Part shown: positions 6,578-13,786 of the stretch, piece after piece
Numbering within the stretch: position 1 is the first letter of the stretch
Layout of the letters: each line of letters begins with the position of its first letter
NCBI GenBank assembly: GCA_051877215.1
Contig: JBJEIR010000104.1
Coordinates: 1-13,786 of the forward strand
From: RGIG1959 sp051877215
Lineage (GTDB): Bacteria; Bacillota; Clostridia; Oscillospirales; Acutalibacteraceae
Length of the DNA: 13,786 nucleotides
Reading direction: 5' to 3'
Translations under genes and position numbers: made by a program
The notes under the pieces: model-generated
What the model saw: only the letters and a program-made list of their open reading frames with translations
The model's database searches: none
Told to the model about the DNA's origin: nothing

Positions 6578-7894
6578 ATGCTCTCTTCCTCCGCATGCTC
6601 TCTGATTGCGCGCCTGAACGCCGCCGGCTTCGAAGCCTTTGCCGTCGGCGGCTGTGTGCGGGATATGCTGCTCGGAAAGAAAGCAGACGACATTGACATT
6701 ACCACAAACGCCTATCCCGAGCAAACGGCGGCGCTTTTTTCCGACTGCCGCGTCATTCCGACAGGGATTGCGCACGGCACAGTGACCGTTTTGACCGACG
6801 GGCAGGCGTATGAGATCACCACCTACCGTACAGACGGTCGGTATTCCGACGGACGGCACCCGGACAATGTTCGTTTCACCTCTTCCTTGAAAGAGGATTT
6901 GGCGCGCCGCGATTTTACCGTCAACGCAATGGCCTATCATCCAAAAGACGGAATAATCGACCCGTTCGGCGGTCAAAAAGACCTCGACGCACATTGTCTG
7001 CGCTGTGTCGGAGATCCCTCAAAGCGGTTTGCGGAGGATGCGCTGCGCATTGCACGGCTCGTCCGTTTTGCCGCCGTGCTGGGGTTTGCCGTCGAACCCG
7101 ATACGGCGGCGGCCGCACACACTCTTTGCGCCCGCCTTGATTTGGTGGCGGCGGAGCGCAAACGAGTCGAGCTTTTCAAGCTGTTGACGGGAGCGTCTTT
7201 TTTGCAGGCCTCTCTCTCTTTTTCCGATATTCTATGCCGCATCGTTCCCTGTCTCACACCGCTTGTCGGGTTCGACCAGCGAAATCCGCACCACGATTTT
7301 GACATTTATACCCATACCGTTCGTGCGGTGGATGCGGCGCCCCGTGATCTGATTGTGCGTCTGGCTCTTCTTTTTCATGATGTCGGCAAGCCGTCCTGCT
7401 TTACGGTTGACGAACAACAGATCGGTCACTTTTACGGCCACGCCGCGCAAAGCGAAGCGCTGACAGAGGACGCGCTTCGGCTTTTGCGCACGGATACCAA
7501 AACCGTCCGTGCGGTACTGCCGCTTGTCCGTTATCACGATATACAGCTTTTCCCCTCCAAAGCCTTTGTGCGGCGGTGGCTCTCAAGACTCGGAGAGGAC
7601 GCCTTTTTCCGCCTTCTTGAAGTCAAAAAAGCGGATGCAAGCGCCTGCAAAGAGAACCGTGTGCCGCCCGATTTTTCGGATATTCTCTGTTTCGCCGAAG
7701 AGATTCGTCATGACAAGGACTGTTTATCCCGCTCTTCGCTGGCAATCAACGGCAGCGATTTGCTTTCGCTCGGCGTCCCGCCGGGGCCTAAAATCGGAGA
7801 CGTGCTGCAAGCACTGCTTGACGAAGTGATGGCGGGACGGTGCGACAATGAAAAATCCGCTCTCGAAGCAGCGGTAAAGGAGCGATGGATTTGA
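6578..7894 (+). CDS. cca: CCA tRNA nucleotidyltransferase with HD domain
   Basis: A 438-residue class II CCA-adding enzyme that builds or repairs the 3' CCA end of tRNAs from CTP and ATP. Head domain: VGGCVRDMLLG at 23-33, catalytic D38/D40 in DIDIT, the RRDFTVNAMAY motif at 110-120, and DPFGGQKDL at 128-136. The tRNA-binding region follows with EDALRIARLVRFA (153-165). An HD domain is inserted next, with H246, the H267/D268 pair in LLFHDVGK and H288 in YGHAAQSE, suggesting a metal-dependent phosphohydrolase activity as in the HD-containing CCA enzymes. The end INGSDLLSLGVPPGPKIG is typical of the family. ATG 6578 follows AAGGAGA. A TATGAT at 6534-6539 may be a -10 box but has no good -35 partner. 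The last 10 bases overlap the next gene, so the two are co-transcribed. Confidence 0.95.
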   Translation: MLSSSACSLIARLNAAGFEAFAVGGCVRDMLLGKKADDIDITTNAYPEQTAALFSDCRVIPTGIAHGTVTVLTDGQAYEITTYRTDGRYSDGRHPDNVRFTSSLKEDLARRDFTVNAMAYHPKDGIIDPFGGQKDLDAHCLRCVGDPSKRFAEDALRIARLVRFAAVLGFAVEPDTAAAAHTLCARLDLVAAERKRVELFKLLTGASFLQASLSFSDILCRIVPCLTPLVGFDQRNPHHDFDIYTHTVRAVDAAPRDLIVRLALLFHDVGKPSCFTVDEQQIGHFYGHAAQSEALTEDALRLLRTDTKTVRAVLPLVRYHDIQLFPSKAFVRRWLSRLGEDAFFRLLEVKKADASACKENRVPPDFSDILCFAEEIRHDKDCLSRSSLAINGSDLLSLGVPPGPKIGDVLQALLDEVMAGRCDNEKSALEAAVKERWI

Positions 7895-8772
7895 TATGTT
7901 CTCTTTGTCCGCATAAATGCCAAGCGCTTCGAACCGATACGGCCAAAGGCGGGCGCTGTGCCATGCCGTCCACTCCGTATGCGGCGCGGGCGGCGCTCCA
8001 TTTCGGCGAAGAACCGTGTATCAGCGGAAGCAGAGGGTCGGGAACCGTTTTCTTTTCCGGCTGTCCGCTCTCCTGCGTTTTTTGCCAAAACCGTGAGATC
8101 AGCCGACGCCTTGCCGGAAGACCGCTGACCCCCCGCCGACTTGCCGACATTTTCCGCTCGCTGTATGAGCAGGGCGCTCATAACATCAACCTCGTCAGTC
8201 CCACCCCGTTTATCCCGACTATACGGCAAGCATTGGCGATTTATCGACCGCCGATTCCGATTGTTTATAACAGCAGCGGGTATGAGCGTGTGGAGACGCT
8301 TCGGTCTCTCGAGGGACTGATCGACATTTATCTTCCCGATTTCAAATACGCCGATGACGAGCTGGCCGCCTCACTTTCAGGCGCGCAAAATTACCGTCAA
8401 GCCGCCCTTGCCGCCATCGGAGAAATGCGCAGACAAACGGGAGAGCTGCTTCTTGACGAGAACGGCATAGCCGTCAGCGGCACGCTGATACGCCATTTGG
8501 TGCTGCCGGGACATATCAAAAACAGTTTGTCTGCTCTTCGCTGTCTGCGCGATGCGTTTTCTTCTTCAATCACTGTCAGTCTTTTATTTCAATACACTCC
8601 CGTTGAGCCGCTTTCACAAAAGGAGCTGAACCGCCGTTTGACACCGCGCGAATGCGATAAGGTCTTTGATACGCTGTGCGCGCTCGGATTTGAAAACGGC
8701 TATGTACAGGATTTGGAAAGCGCTTCAAAGGATTTTATCCCCGCCTTTGACGGCACCGGTATTCCCGTCTGA
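7885..8772 (+). CDS. PflX-like radical SAM protein (COG1313 type)
   Basis: A 295-residue cytoplasmic radical SAM protein, similar to pyruvate formate-lyase activating enzymes and best matching the PflX/COG1313 group, whose substrate is not established. The radical cluster motif is C60-x3-C64-x2-C67 in FSGCPLSCVFCQN. An N-terminal cysteine set C5, C8, C12 and C25 (CSLCPHKC then GGRC) suggests an additional metal or iron-sulfur site. Later segments NLVSPTPFIP (102-111) and YLPDFKYAD (149-157) are characteristic of the group. The ATG lies 10 bases inside the end of cca, with AAAGGAGCG just before it, so translation is probably coupled. No glycyl-radical enzyme gene is nearby, so an activase role for a specific partner cannot be assigned. 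A bidirectional terminator follows nine bases after the stop. Confidence 0.88.
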   Translation: MDLICSLCPHKCQALRTDTAKGGRCAMPSTPYAARAALHFGEEPCISGSRGSGTVFFSGCPLSCVFCQNREISRRLAGRPLTPRRLADIFRSLYEQGAHNINLVSPTPFIPTIRQALAIYRPPIPIVYNSSGYERVETLRSLEGLIDIYLPDFKYADDELAASLSGAQNYRQAALAAIGEMRRQTGELLLDENGIAVSGTLIRHLVLPGHIKNSLSALRCLRDAFSSSITVSLLFQYTPVEPLSQKELNRRLTPRECDKVFDTLCALGFENGYVQDLESASKDFIPAFDGTGIPV

Positions 8773-8780
8773 AAAACCGC

Positions 8781-8825
8781 AAAAGCCGAAGCCCTGATAC
8801 GCATTGTATCGAGGCTTCGGCTTTT
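8781..8825. terminator. Bidirectional terminator between convergent genes
   Basis: AAAAGCCGAAGCC (8781-8793) and GGCTTCGGCTTTT (8813-8825) form a perfect 13-bp stem. After one mismatch and a G-T pair the stem continues with GATAC (8796-8800) and GTATC (8806-8810) over a five-base loop. The A and T ends serve both strands, closing the radical SAM gene (+) and the hypothetical gene (-) at 8841. Confidence 0.93.
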
Positions 8826-8840
8826 ACCGTTTTTGCCGCA

Positions 8841-9386
8841 TCAACGACAGCACTGTTTATATATCCCGCAGGCCATATAATCCGCCATTTCCATCGCTTC
8901 GTTTTCGATGCTTTCGAATATTTTTATGTCAGCCTCATAATTTCCGGCCAACCGCAAAGCGGCCTCTTTTTCCGTCATTTCCAGATGACTGTAGAGCATG
9001 CATATCCATCTTTTTTCATCCCAGCAGGGATTGAGGGCGGATAAAAAGACGGCGATCTCATCCGCATTCCTATACCACTTTTTGCGTGCCTTGTCTGCCG
9101 CTTCTTTATCTCCCTTTTTGGCCGCATTTACCAAATCGCCGCCGATCATCAGATGCTCGGTGAGGAGATTTCGGAATGCCATGGAATCTTTTGTGCCGTA
9201 GAACGGCCGCAAAAGCTGTTCAAAGTCTTTCGGATTCCGAAGCAATCGGTTTGTCACCGCTTCCAAATCGCCCAAATCAGCAGCCGTGCTGATAATAAAA
9301 AAGCGCGTCCAATACACATGCTGTTCCCATAACTGCCGCAATCGCTTTATCAGGCATAGCTGCTGCGGTGTGTAACACTCGGACAT
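8841..9386 (-). CDS. Uncharacterised helical protein with three tandem repeats
   Basis: A 181-residue soluble protein with no signal peptide or membrane helix. I recall similar proteins of Clostridia and Bacilli sometimes carrying an automatic acetylglutamate kinase label, but no nucleotide-binding or amino-acid-kinase motif is visible here. Counting residues, it divides into three units of ~55 residues, each rich in predicted helix: H23, H78 and H134 are spaced 55 and 56 apart; each is followed 14-16 residues later by G-D/N (39, 92, 148), then x-E-A (42, 95, 151), and then an asparagine (51, 107, 162). ATG 9386 is chosen over an ATG ten codons upstream (9416) because the GGGAGG ribosome binding site lies between them. 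A minus-strand TATAAC or TAGAAT at 9418-9428 may be its -10 box. Function unknown; a four-helix-bundle or metal-binding scaffold is possible. Confidence 0.8.
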   Translation of the reverse strand: MSECYTPQQLCLIKRLRQLWEQHVYWTRFFIISTAADLGDLEAVTNRLLRNPKDFEQLLRPFYGTKDSMAFRNLLTEHLMIGGDLVNAAKKGDKEAADKARKKWYRNADEIAVFLSALNPCWDEKRWICMLYSHLEMTEKEAALRLAGNYEADIKIFESIENEAMEMADYMACGIYKQCCR

Positions 9387-9393
9387 AACGGCG

Positions 9394-9399
9394 CCTCCC
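9394..9399 (-). promoter_or_regulatory. Ribosome binding site fixing the start at 9386
   Basis: Minus strand GGGAGG, 7 bases before ATG 9386. It lies inside the longer reading frame that starts at 9416, which makes the shorter start the likely one. Confidence 0.7.
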
Positions 9400-9528
9400 T
9401 TTTTGTGAAATACCATCGTTATATTCTATGCGTAAGGCTATCGGAAAGTGCTGCGTTCCTTTTGCACTTGCAAGCGGCTTTTTTCATCGCCGCCGGTATT
9501 CCCTTATGTATGAGCATCCACGGCTTTG

Positions 9529-9557
9529 TTGATTTGTTCATAATTTTATGATAGACT
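9529..9557 (+). promoter_or_regulatory. Possible promoter/operator of the ABC transporter genes
   Basis: TTGATT (9529-9534), 17 bases, TAGACT (9552-9557) is one candidate; TATGAT (9547-9552) with a poor -35 at 9525-9531 is another. A perfect palindrome TCATAA-tt-TTATGA at 9538-9551 overlaps both -10 choices and could be a regulator site. The rest of the 249-base gap (9387-9635) shows nothing else that I can support. Confidence 0.35.
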
Positions 9558-9635
9558 GATACAAAACGAAACATTTCCCGATATTTCGACAGATATTCCG
9601 ACGGCGGACGCGCTTGACAGAAAGGGGCTTTTACT

Positions 9636-10337
9636 ATGAGCTTTCTCGAATTTGACAATGTGTGCAAATATTATCAGGTGGGAGATCACCGCATTGCCGC
9701 CGCCGATCATATTACCTTTTCCGCCGAGCGAGGCGAATTTGTCATTATCGTCGGGCCGAGCGGCGCCGGAAAAACAACCGTTTTAAATATGCTCGGCGGA
9801 ATGGACTCGTGCGACGACGGGCGGATCTATCTCGACGGAAATGAAATCAGCCGCTTCACAAAAAAGCAGTTGACCGAATACCGCCGCCACGATATCGGAT
9901 TTGTATTTCAATTTTACAATTTGGTGCAAAATCTGACGGCGCTCGAAAATGTCGAATTGGCGGCACAAATCTGTCTGCGCCCGCTTGATGCCAAGCAAAC
10001 GCTGGAAAGCGTGGGGCTGGCCGATCGGATAAACAACTTTCCTTCACAGCTTTCGGGCGGCGAGCAGCAGCGCGTATCCATTGCCCGCGCGCTGGCAAAA
10101 AATCCGAAGCTCCTGCTTTGCGACGAGCCGACAGGCGCGCTTGATTACAAAACCGGAAAAGCGATTCTCCGACTTTTGCAGGACACCTGCCGCGAGCGCG
10201 GACAAACCGTCATCGTCATCACCCACAATACGGCGCTGACCGCCATGGCAGATCGCGTCATTCACATCAAAAACGGGATGGTCGAGCAGATGGAACTCAA
10301 CGAGCATCCCCTGCCGATCGACAGAATTGAGTGGTAA
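9636..10337 (+). CDS. ABC transporter ATP-binding protein (MacB/LolD type)
   Basis: A 233-residue cytoplasmic ATPase that powers the permease encoded next. Motifs in order: Walker A GPSGAGKTT (40-48), Q loop Q92 followed by FYNLVQNLTALENVELA, typical of the MacB/LolD/FtsE class, signature LSGGEQQ (139-145), Walker B LLLCDE (159-164), D loop GALD, and switch H197 in VIVITHN. All catalytic residues are intact. ATG 9636 follows GAAAGGGG. The last 7 bases overlap the GTG of the permease, so the pair is translationally coupled. The class drives mechanical work on lipids, peptides, antibiotics or cell wall targets rather than classical import; the substrate here is unknown. No BceRS-like two-component pair is adjacent. 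Confidence 0.95.
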   Translation: MSFLEFDNVCKYYQVGDHRIAAADHITFSAERGEFVIIVGPSGAGKTTVLNMLGGMDSCDDGRIYLDGNEISRFTKKQLTEYRRHDIGFVFQFYNLVQNLTALENVELAAQICLRPLDAKQTLESVGLADRINNFPSQLSGGEQQRVSIARALAKNPKLLLCDEPTGALDYKTGKAILRLLQDTCRERGQTVIVITHNTALTAMADRVIHIKNGMVEQMELNEHPLPIDRIEW

Positions 10338-13300
10338 TTTTGAAATCCGTGTTCCGTAAAAACATCATAGGAGAGGTGCGCGGCAGTCTCGGGCGCTTTC
10401 TCGCCATCACGGTGATCGTTGCGCTCGGAGTGGGCTTTTTAGCCGGGCTTCTTACCACAGCGCCCGTGATGCGCGGCTCCATAGACTCCTATTATAACGA
10501 AAGCAACTTTCACGATCTCAGCGTCATGTCCACTCTCGGCCTGGACGAAGAAGATCTAAGCGCGCTTTCGGCTGTGGAAGGCGTCGAAGCGGTCATGCCC
10601 TTTTACCAAAAGGATGTTACTGTGCTTGCGGATAACGGCGATGTGCTTGCCGTTCGCATTTTGAGCCGTGATTTTTCCCTGCAGGACAGCAAAAGCCGCA
10701 GTGCACAGGATCGGCTGACACTGCTAAAGGGTCGTTTCCCCGAAAACAAAACGGAATGTGTCGTAACACAAAAAATGCTCATGAGCGCGCCCATTTGTAT
10801 CGGAGATACCCTGACGGTCACAAAAGAAAACGGCGATGTATCCGACGCCCTTTGCGTAACGCGCTTTACCGTTGTGGGGCTTGTCAGCGACGCCGCCTAT
10901 TTTTCGATAGAGCATGAAAGCACCACGGTCGGCAGCGGCACGCTGCATGATATTGTATATACAACAGAGGACGCCTTTACATATGAAGTATATACCAATG
11001 CCTATGCCGTCATAAAAGACGGCGATACGGCAGATTCGTTTTCTCAGGCATACACCGACCTTGCCGATACGGTCGCCGACCGAATTGAAAAGACCGGTTC
11101 GCAGCGCAGCACCGCGCGTTATAACAAAATCGTCTCCGAAGCGCAGGCCGCACTGGACAGCGCACAAAAGGAATATGACACGCAAAAAGCCGCTGTTGAG
11201 AGGCAGCTTACAGAGGCCGAAAAGCAGATCGAAGACGGACAAAAAGAATATGACGACGGTATCAAAAAGCTGGAAGCCGGTAAAGCCGAATATGAAAACG
11301 GATTGGCCGCATACAAAATCGCCGAGCAGCATCTGCAAACGACCAAATCGGAAACCGAGCAGCAGTTTGCCGACGCGCAGGCGCAAATCGACCGCTCCGA
11401 GCAGCAGCTTCTCGCCGCCAAGGAGGAGCTGGACAACGCCCGCTCGCTTGTCGAACTGACGCGCAGCCTCATAGATATGCTGGAAAAGCGGGATCGCGCG
11501 GCTCTTGAAAAGCTATTGACACAGCTTGAACAGCAATACCCCGAATGGGAGGAGCTGCAAGAGCCGATCCGAGAAGCGATCCGACAGATTGAAGAGCAAA
11601 ACAATGCCGAAATAGATGCGCTGGTGGCCGCGCTTCACGCCAAATACGACGATCGAATCCGGGAATACGACGCCGGACTGGCCGCATACAACGAAGGGGT
11701 TTTACAGCTTGAGGAAGCCAAAACACAGCTTACAACCGGACGGATCACCTGGGCCGCCGAGGAGGCAAAAGCCACGCTCAAGCTGGAGCAGGCGGCAAAT
11801 GAGCTGGAAAAATCAAAGCAGGAGCTGGAAAACGGCGAAAAAGAACTGACCGATGCCAAGACGGAGCTTGAAAACGCGCGAAAACAATACGAAAGCGGAA
11901 AAACGACCGCCGAGCAGCAGCTCGCCGATGCAAAGGCGCAGATTCGGGATGCCGAAAAACAGCTTGCCGATTTTTCGGCGCCGACCTGGTATGTATTTAC
12001 GCGCAGCAGCAATGTCAGCTATAAAAGCTTTGCGGATAATGCCGACAAAATGGAGGCAATCGCGCGGGTCTTTCCCCTCTTCTTCTTTCTCGTTGCGGCG
12101 CTAGTGGCGCTGACCACCATGACCAGAATGGTGGAGGAGCAGCGCGTACAGATCGGCACCTTCAAAGCGCTCGGATATGCAGACGGTGTGATCATGTCCA
12201 AATATCTCCTTTATGCGGGAAGCGCTTCCCTGATCGGCTGTGTGATCGGTTTGGCGCTCGGTTTGACGACTCTGCCCACTATCATTTGGGCTGCCTACGG
12301 GATTATGTACGATTTTCCGCAGCTTCATCTGCAATTCCCTGTCGGCATCTCTTTGATCGCCTCCGGCGCGGCACTGGTTTGCACATTGCTTGCCACATTC
12401 CTTGCATGCCGCAGCACTCTAAAAGAATCTCCCGCCTCCCTGATGCTTCCGAAGGCCCCCAAGGCGGGCAAACGCATTCTGCTCGAGCGTATTCGGCCGC
12501 TTTGGTCACACCTGCGTTTTTCCCATAAAATCACCGCTCGCAATCTGTTCCGCTATAAGAAGCGATTGTTCATGACTGTCTTCGGCATTGCGGGTTGTAC
12601 GGCACTGCTGGTGACCGGCTTTGGGCTGCGCGATTCCATCGGCGGCATCTGTGACAAGCAATTTTCCGAGCTGCAAAGCTACGACCTGTCGATTTATTGC
12701 AGCGAGATATCCGATGAGCTGACAGAGCATTTATCCGAAAGCAGCGATGTTTCGCGCTTTATGACCGCCTTTCAGCAATCCGTCAACGCCGAAAATGCCG
12801 CAGAGGAAAGCCGCTTCGGCGAAACGATGAATGTGTATCTTTTTGTGCCGGAAGACAGCGCTGCGCTTACGACCTTTATCACGATGCGCACCCGCACGGA
12901 TCATCGGGAGGTCGCCTTTACGGAGGATGCCGCCGTCATCACCGAAAAGCTGGCGGAAACGCTCGGTCTTTCCGTGGGCGATTCCGTCCTCCTGCTCGAT
13001 CAGGACAACCACCGTTACACCGTACCCGTCGGCGGCATTATTGAAAACTATGTGTATTCTTATGTCTATGTACCGCGAGCGCTGTATGAAACGACATTCG
13101 ACGAGGATTTCCGGCCAAACAGCATATTGACCGCCATCAGCGGCGCGGACAGCAAAGAGACCCGCGACCGGATCGGGGCGGATATCCTTACCTTTGATGA
13201 GGTGCAGTCGGTACAGTTCAGCGAGGATATCAGTAATTCCTTTGACAACATTATTAAAAGCATTGATTCGGTGGTATACATTCTCATTCTCTCTGCCGCC

Positions 13301-13663
13301 GCACTTGCCTTTGTCGTGCTGTACAACCTCACCAACATCAATATTACCGAGCGGCAGCGGGAGCTGGCAACGCTGAAAGTGCTCGGATTTTACAATCGCG
13401 AAACGGCGATGTACATTTTCCGCGAGGTCATTTTGCTTTCTCTGCTCGGAACTGCCGTCGGTTTGGGACTGGGCATTGCTCTGCACGCCTATATCATCCG
13501 TACGGTCGAGGTGGATATGGTCATGTTCTCACGGCAGATCACCCCCCTCAGCTTCCTTCTTTCTGCCCTGTTAACGATGCTGTTCTCACTGCTTGTCAAT
13601 GCGGCGATGTATCCGAAAATGAAACGCATCGACATGGTCGAATCGCTCAAATCGGTCGATTAA
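10331..13663 (+). CDS. Large FtsX-type ABC permease with extracellular coiled-coil stalk
   Basis: A 1110-residue membrane protein with two FtsX/MacB domains. Topology read by eye: TM1 ~22-44; first extracellular region ~45-575; TM2-4 ~578-597, 628-658, 671-693; cytoplasmic link with RYKKR; TM5 ~746-766; second extracellular region ~767-975; TM6-8 ~980-1002, 1032-1056, 1072-1094. Both FtsX domains have the conserved cytoplasmic segment after the second helix (VEEQRVQIGTFKALGY at 601-616; ITERQRELATLKVLGF at 1005-1020). Residues ~262-548 are heptad-rich coiled coil with a Pro/Trp break at QQYPEW (401-406), so an antiparallel hairpin is likely. The start is GTG 10331, overlapping the ATPase gene; TTG 10340 is an alternative three codons in. 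Substrate unknown; a role in cell envelope remodelling, lipid or peptide handling is inference. The length is typical of a clostridial group of such permeases. Confidence 0.92.
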   Translation: MVILKSVFRKNIIGEVRGSLGRFLAITVIVALGVGFLAGLLTTAPVMRGSIDSYYNESNFHDLSVMSTLGLDEEDLSALSAVEGVEAVMPFYQKDVTVLADNGDVLAVRILSRDFSLQDSKSRSAQDRLTLLKGRFPENKTECVVTQKMLMSAPICIGDTLTVTKENGDVSDALCVTRFTVVGLVSDAAYFSIEHESTTVGSGTLHDIVYTTEDAFTYEVYTNAYAVIKDGDTADSFSQAYTDLADTVADRIEKTGSQRSTARYNKIVSEAQAALDSAQKEYDTQKAAVERQLTEAEKQIEDGQKEYDDGIKKLEAGKAEYENGLAAYKIAEQHLQTTKSETEQQFADAQAQIDRSEQQLLAAKEELDNARSLVELTRSLIDMLEKRDRAALEKLLTQLEQQYPEWEELQEPIREAIRQIEEQNNAEIDALVAALHAKYDDRIREYDAGLAAYNEGVLQLEEAKTQLTTGRITWAAEEAKATLKLEQAANELEKSKQELENGEKELTDAKTELENARKQYESGKTTAEQQLADAKAQIRDAEKQLADFSAPTWYVFTRSSNVSYKSFADNADKMEAIARVFPLFFFLVAALVALTTMTRMVEEQRVQIGTFKALGYADGVIMSKYLLYAGSASLIGCVIGLALGLTTLPTIIWAAYGIMYDFPQLHLQFPVGISLIASGAALVCTLLATFLACRSTLKESPASLMLPKAPKAGKRILLERIRPLWSHLRFSHKITARNLFRYKKRLFMTVFGIAGCTALLVTGFGLRDSIGGICDKQFSELQSYDLSIYCSEISDELTEHLSESSDVSRFMTAFQQSVNAENAAEESRFGETMNVYLFVPEDSAALTTFITMRTRTDHREVAFTEDAAVITEKLAETLGLSVGDSVLLLDQDNHRYTVPVGGIIENYVYSYVYVPRALYETTFDEDFRPNSILTAISGADSKETRDRIGADILTFDEVQSVQFSEDISNSFDNIIKSIDSVVYILILSAAALAFVVLYNLTNINITERQRELATLKVLGFYNRETAMYIFREVILLSLLGTAVGLGLGIALHAYIIRTVEVDMVMFSRQITPLSFLLSALLTMLFSLLVNAAMYPKMKRIDMVESLKSVD

Positions 13664-13674
13664 TTTCCAAAGAC

Positions 13675-13718
13675 AAAGCGCCCTTTTTTCTGCTTTGATA
13701 CAGAAAAAAGGGCGCTTT
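13675..13718. terminator. Bidirectional terminator, 18-bp perfect stem
   Basis: The arms 13675-13692 (AAAGCGCCCTTTTTTCTG) and 13701-13718 (CAGAAAAAAGGGCGCTTT) are perfectly complementary, with loop CTTTGATA. It lies 11 bases after the permease stop and one base from the stop codon of the convergent gene, so it should serve both. Confidence 0.92.
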
Positions 13719-13719
13719 C

Positions 13720-13786
13720 TTATGCTGTTTTCTGCTTCTTTAAAAGTCTGCTGACTTCATCGTACAATCCCAGGTTGATCAGGTTG
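13720..13786 (-). CDS. C-terminal fragment of an unidentified protein
   Basis: The minus strand reads an open frame from the right edge ending at TAA (13722-13720). The visible end is NLINLGLYDEVSRLLKKQ followed by KTA. It looks like an amphipathic helical, basic C-terminus. The frame, the stop and the immediately adjacent terminator support a real gene, but 21 residues are too few to assign a family. Confidence 0.6.
   Translation of the reverse strand, partial: NLINLGLYDEVSRLLKKQKTA

Noticed and set aside
9446..9484. AAGTGC/GCACTT stem followed by a T run upstream of the ABC genes
   Set aside because: The stem is only 6 bp with a 12-base loop, and the T run begins several bases after the stem, so it is not a convincing terminator.
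12731..13486. A 251-codon frame antisense to the permease
   Set aside because: The plus strand encodes the second FtsX domain with clear membrane helices and conserved motif; the antisense frame has no supporting motif.

Overview
The window looks like chromosomal core sequence from a low-to-moderate GC Gram-positive anaerobe, most likely class Clostridia (an Oscillospirales/Ruminococcaceae-type genome is my best guess). The support is the four-cysteine L28 protein, a YqhQ/DUF1385 gene, a PflX-type radical SAM protein, a very large FtsX-type permease with an extracellular coiled coil, strong AGGAGG-type ribosome binding sites and textbook sigma-A promoters. No rRNA, tRNA, CRISPR array, transposase or phage gene was seen. 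Base composition is fairly even across genes, with AT-rich dips only in the intergenic regions.

Layout. (1) Bases 1-3677, minus strand: one apparent operon read from a consensus promoter at 3732-3760. It runs lipoprotein with FG-GAP/VCBS-like DxDxDG repeats, OmpR-family response regulator, HAMP sensor histidine kinase, then the first 22 codons of a YqhQ/DUF1385 gene cut by the window edge. (2) 3875-4200, plus: rpmB (L28) as a single-gene unit with its own promoter and terminator. (3) 4326-6508, plus: ppa and pncB from a near-consensus promoter, closed by two tandem hairpins. PncB releases pyrophosphate and Ppa destroys it, so the pair is metabolically coherent (NAD salvage). (4) 6578-8825, plus: cca (CCA-adding enzyme) overlapping a PflX-like radical SAM gene, closed by a bidirectional terminator. 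(5) 8841-9386, minus: a small soluble helical protein of unknown function that I read as three tandem ~55-residue repeats. (6) 9636-13718, plus: a MacB/LolD-type ABC ATPase overlapping a 1110-residue FtsX-type permease, closed by an 18-bp perfect hairpin. (7) 13720-13786, minus: the last 21 codons of an unidentified gene.

How the parts work together: most of the window is housekeeping (translation, tRNA end repair, NAD salvage, pyrophosphate removal). The less ordinary parts are the lipoprotein/two-component/YqhQ operon, the three-repeat protein, and the permease whose extracellular insert reads as a long antiparallel coiled-coil hairpin. I found no convincing sign of a completely new defence or mobile system here.
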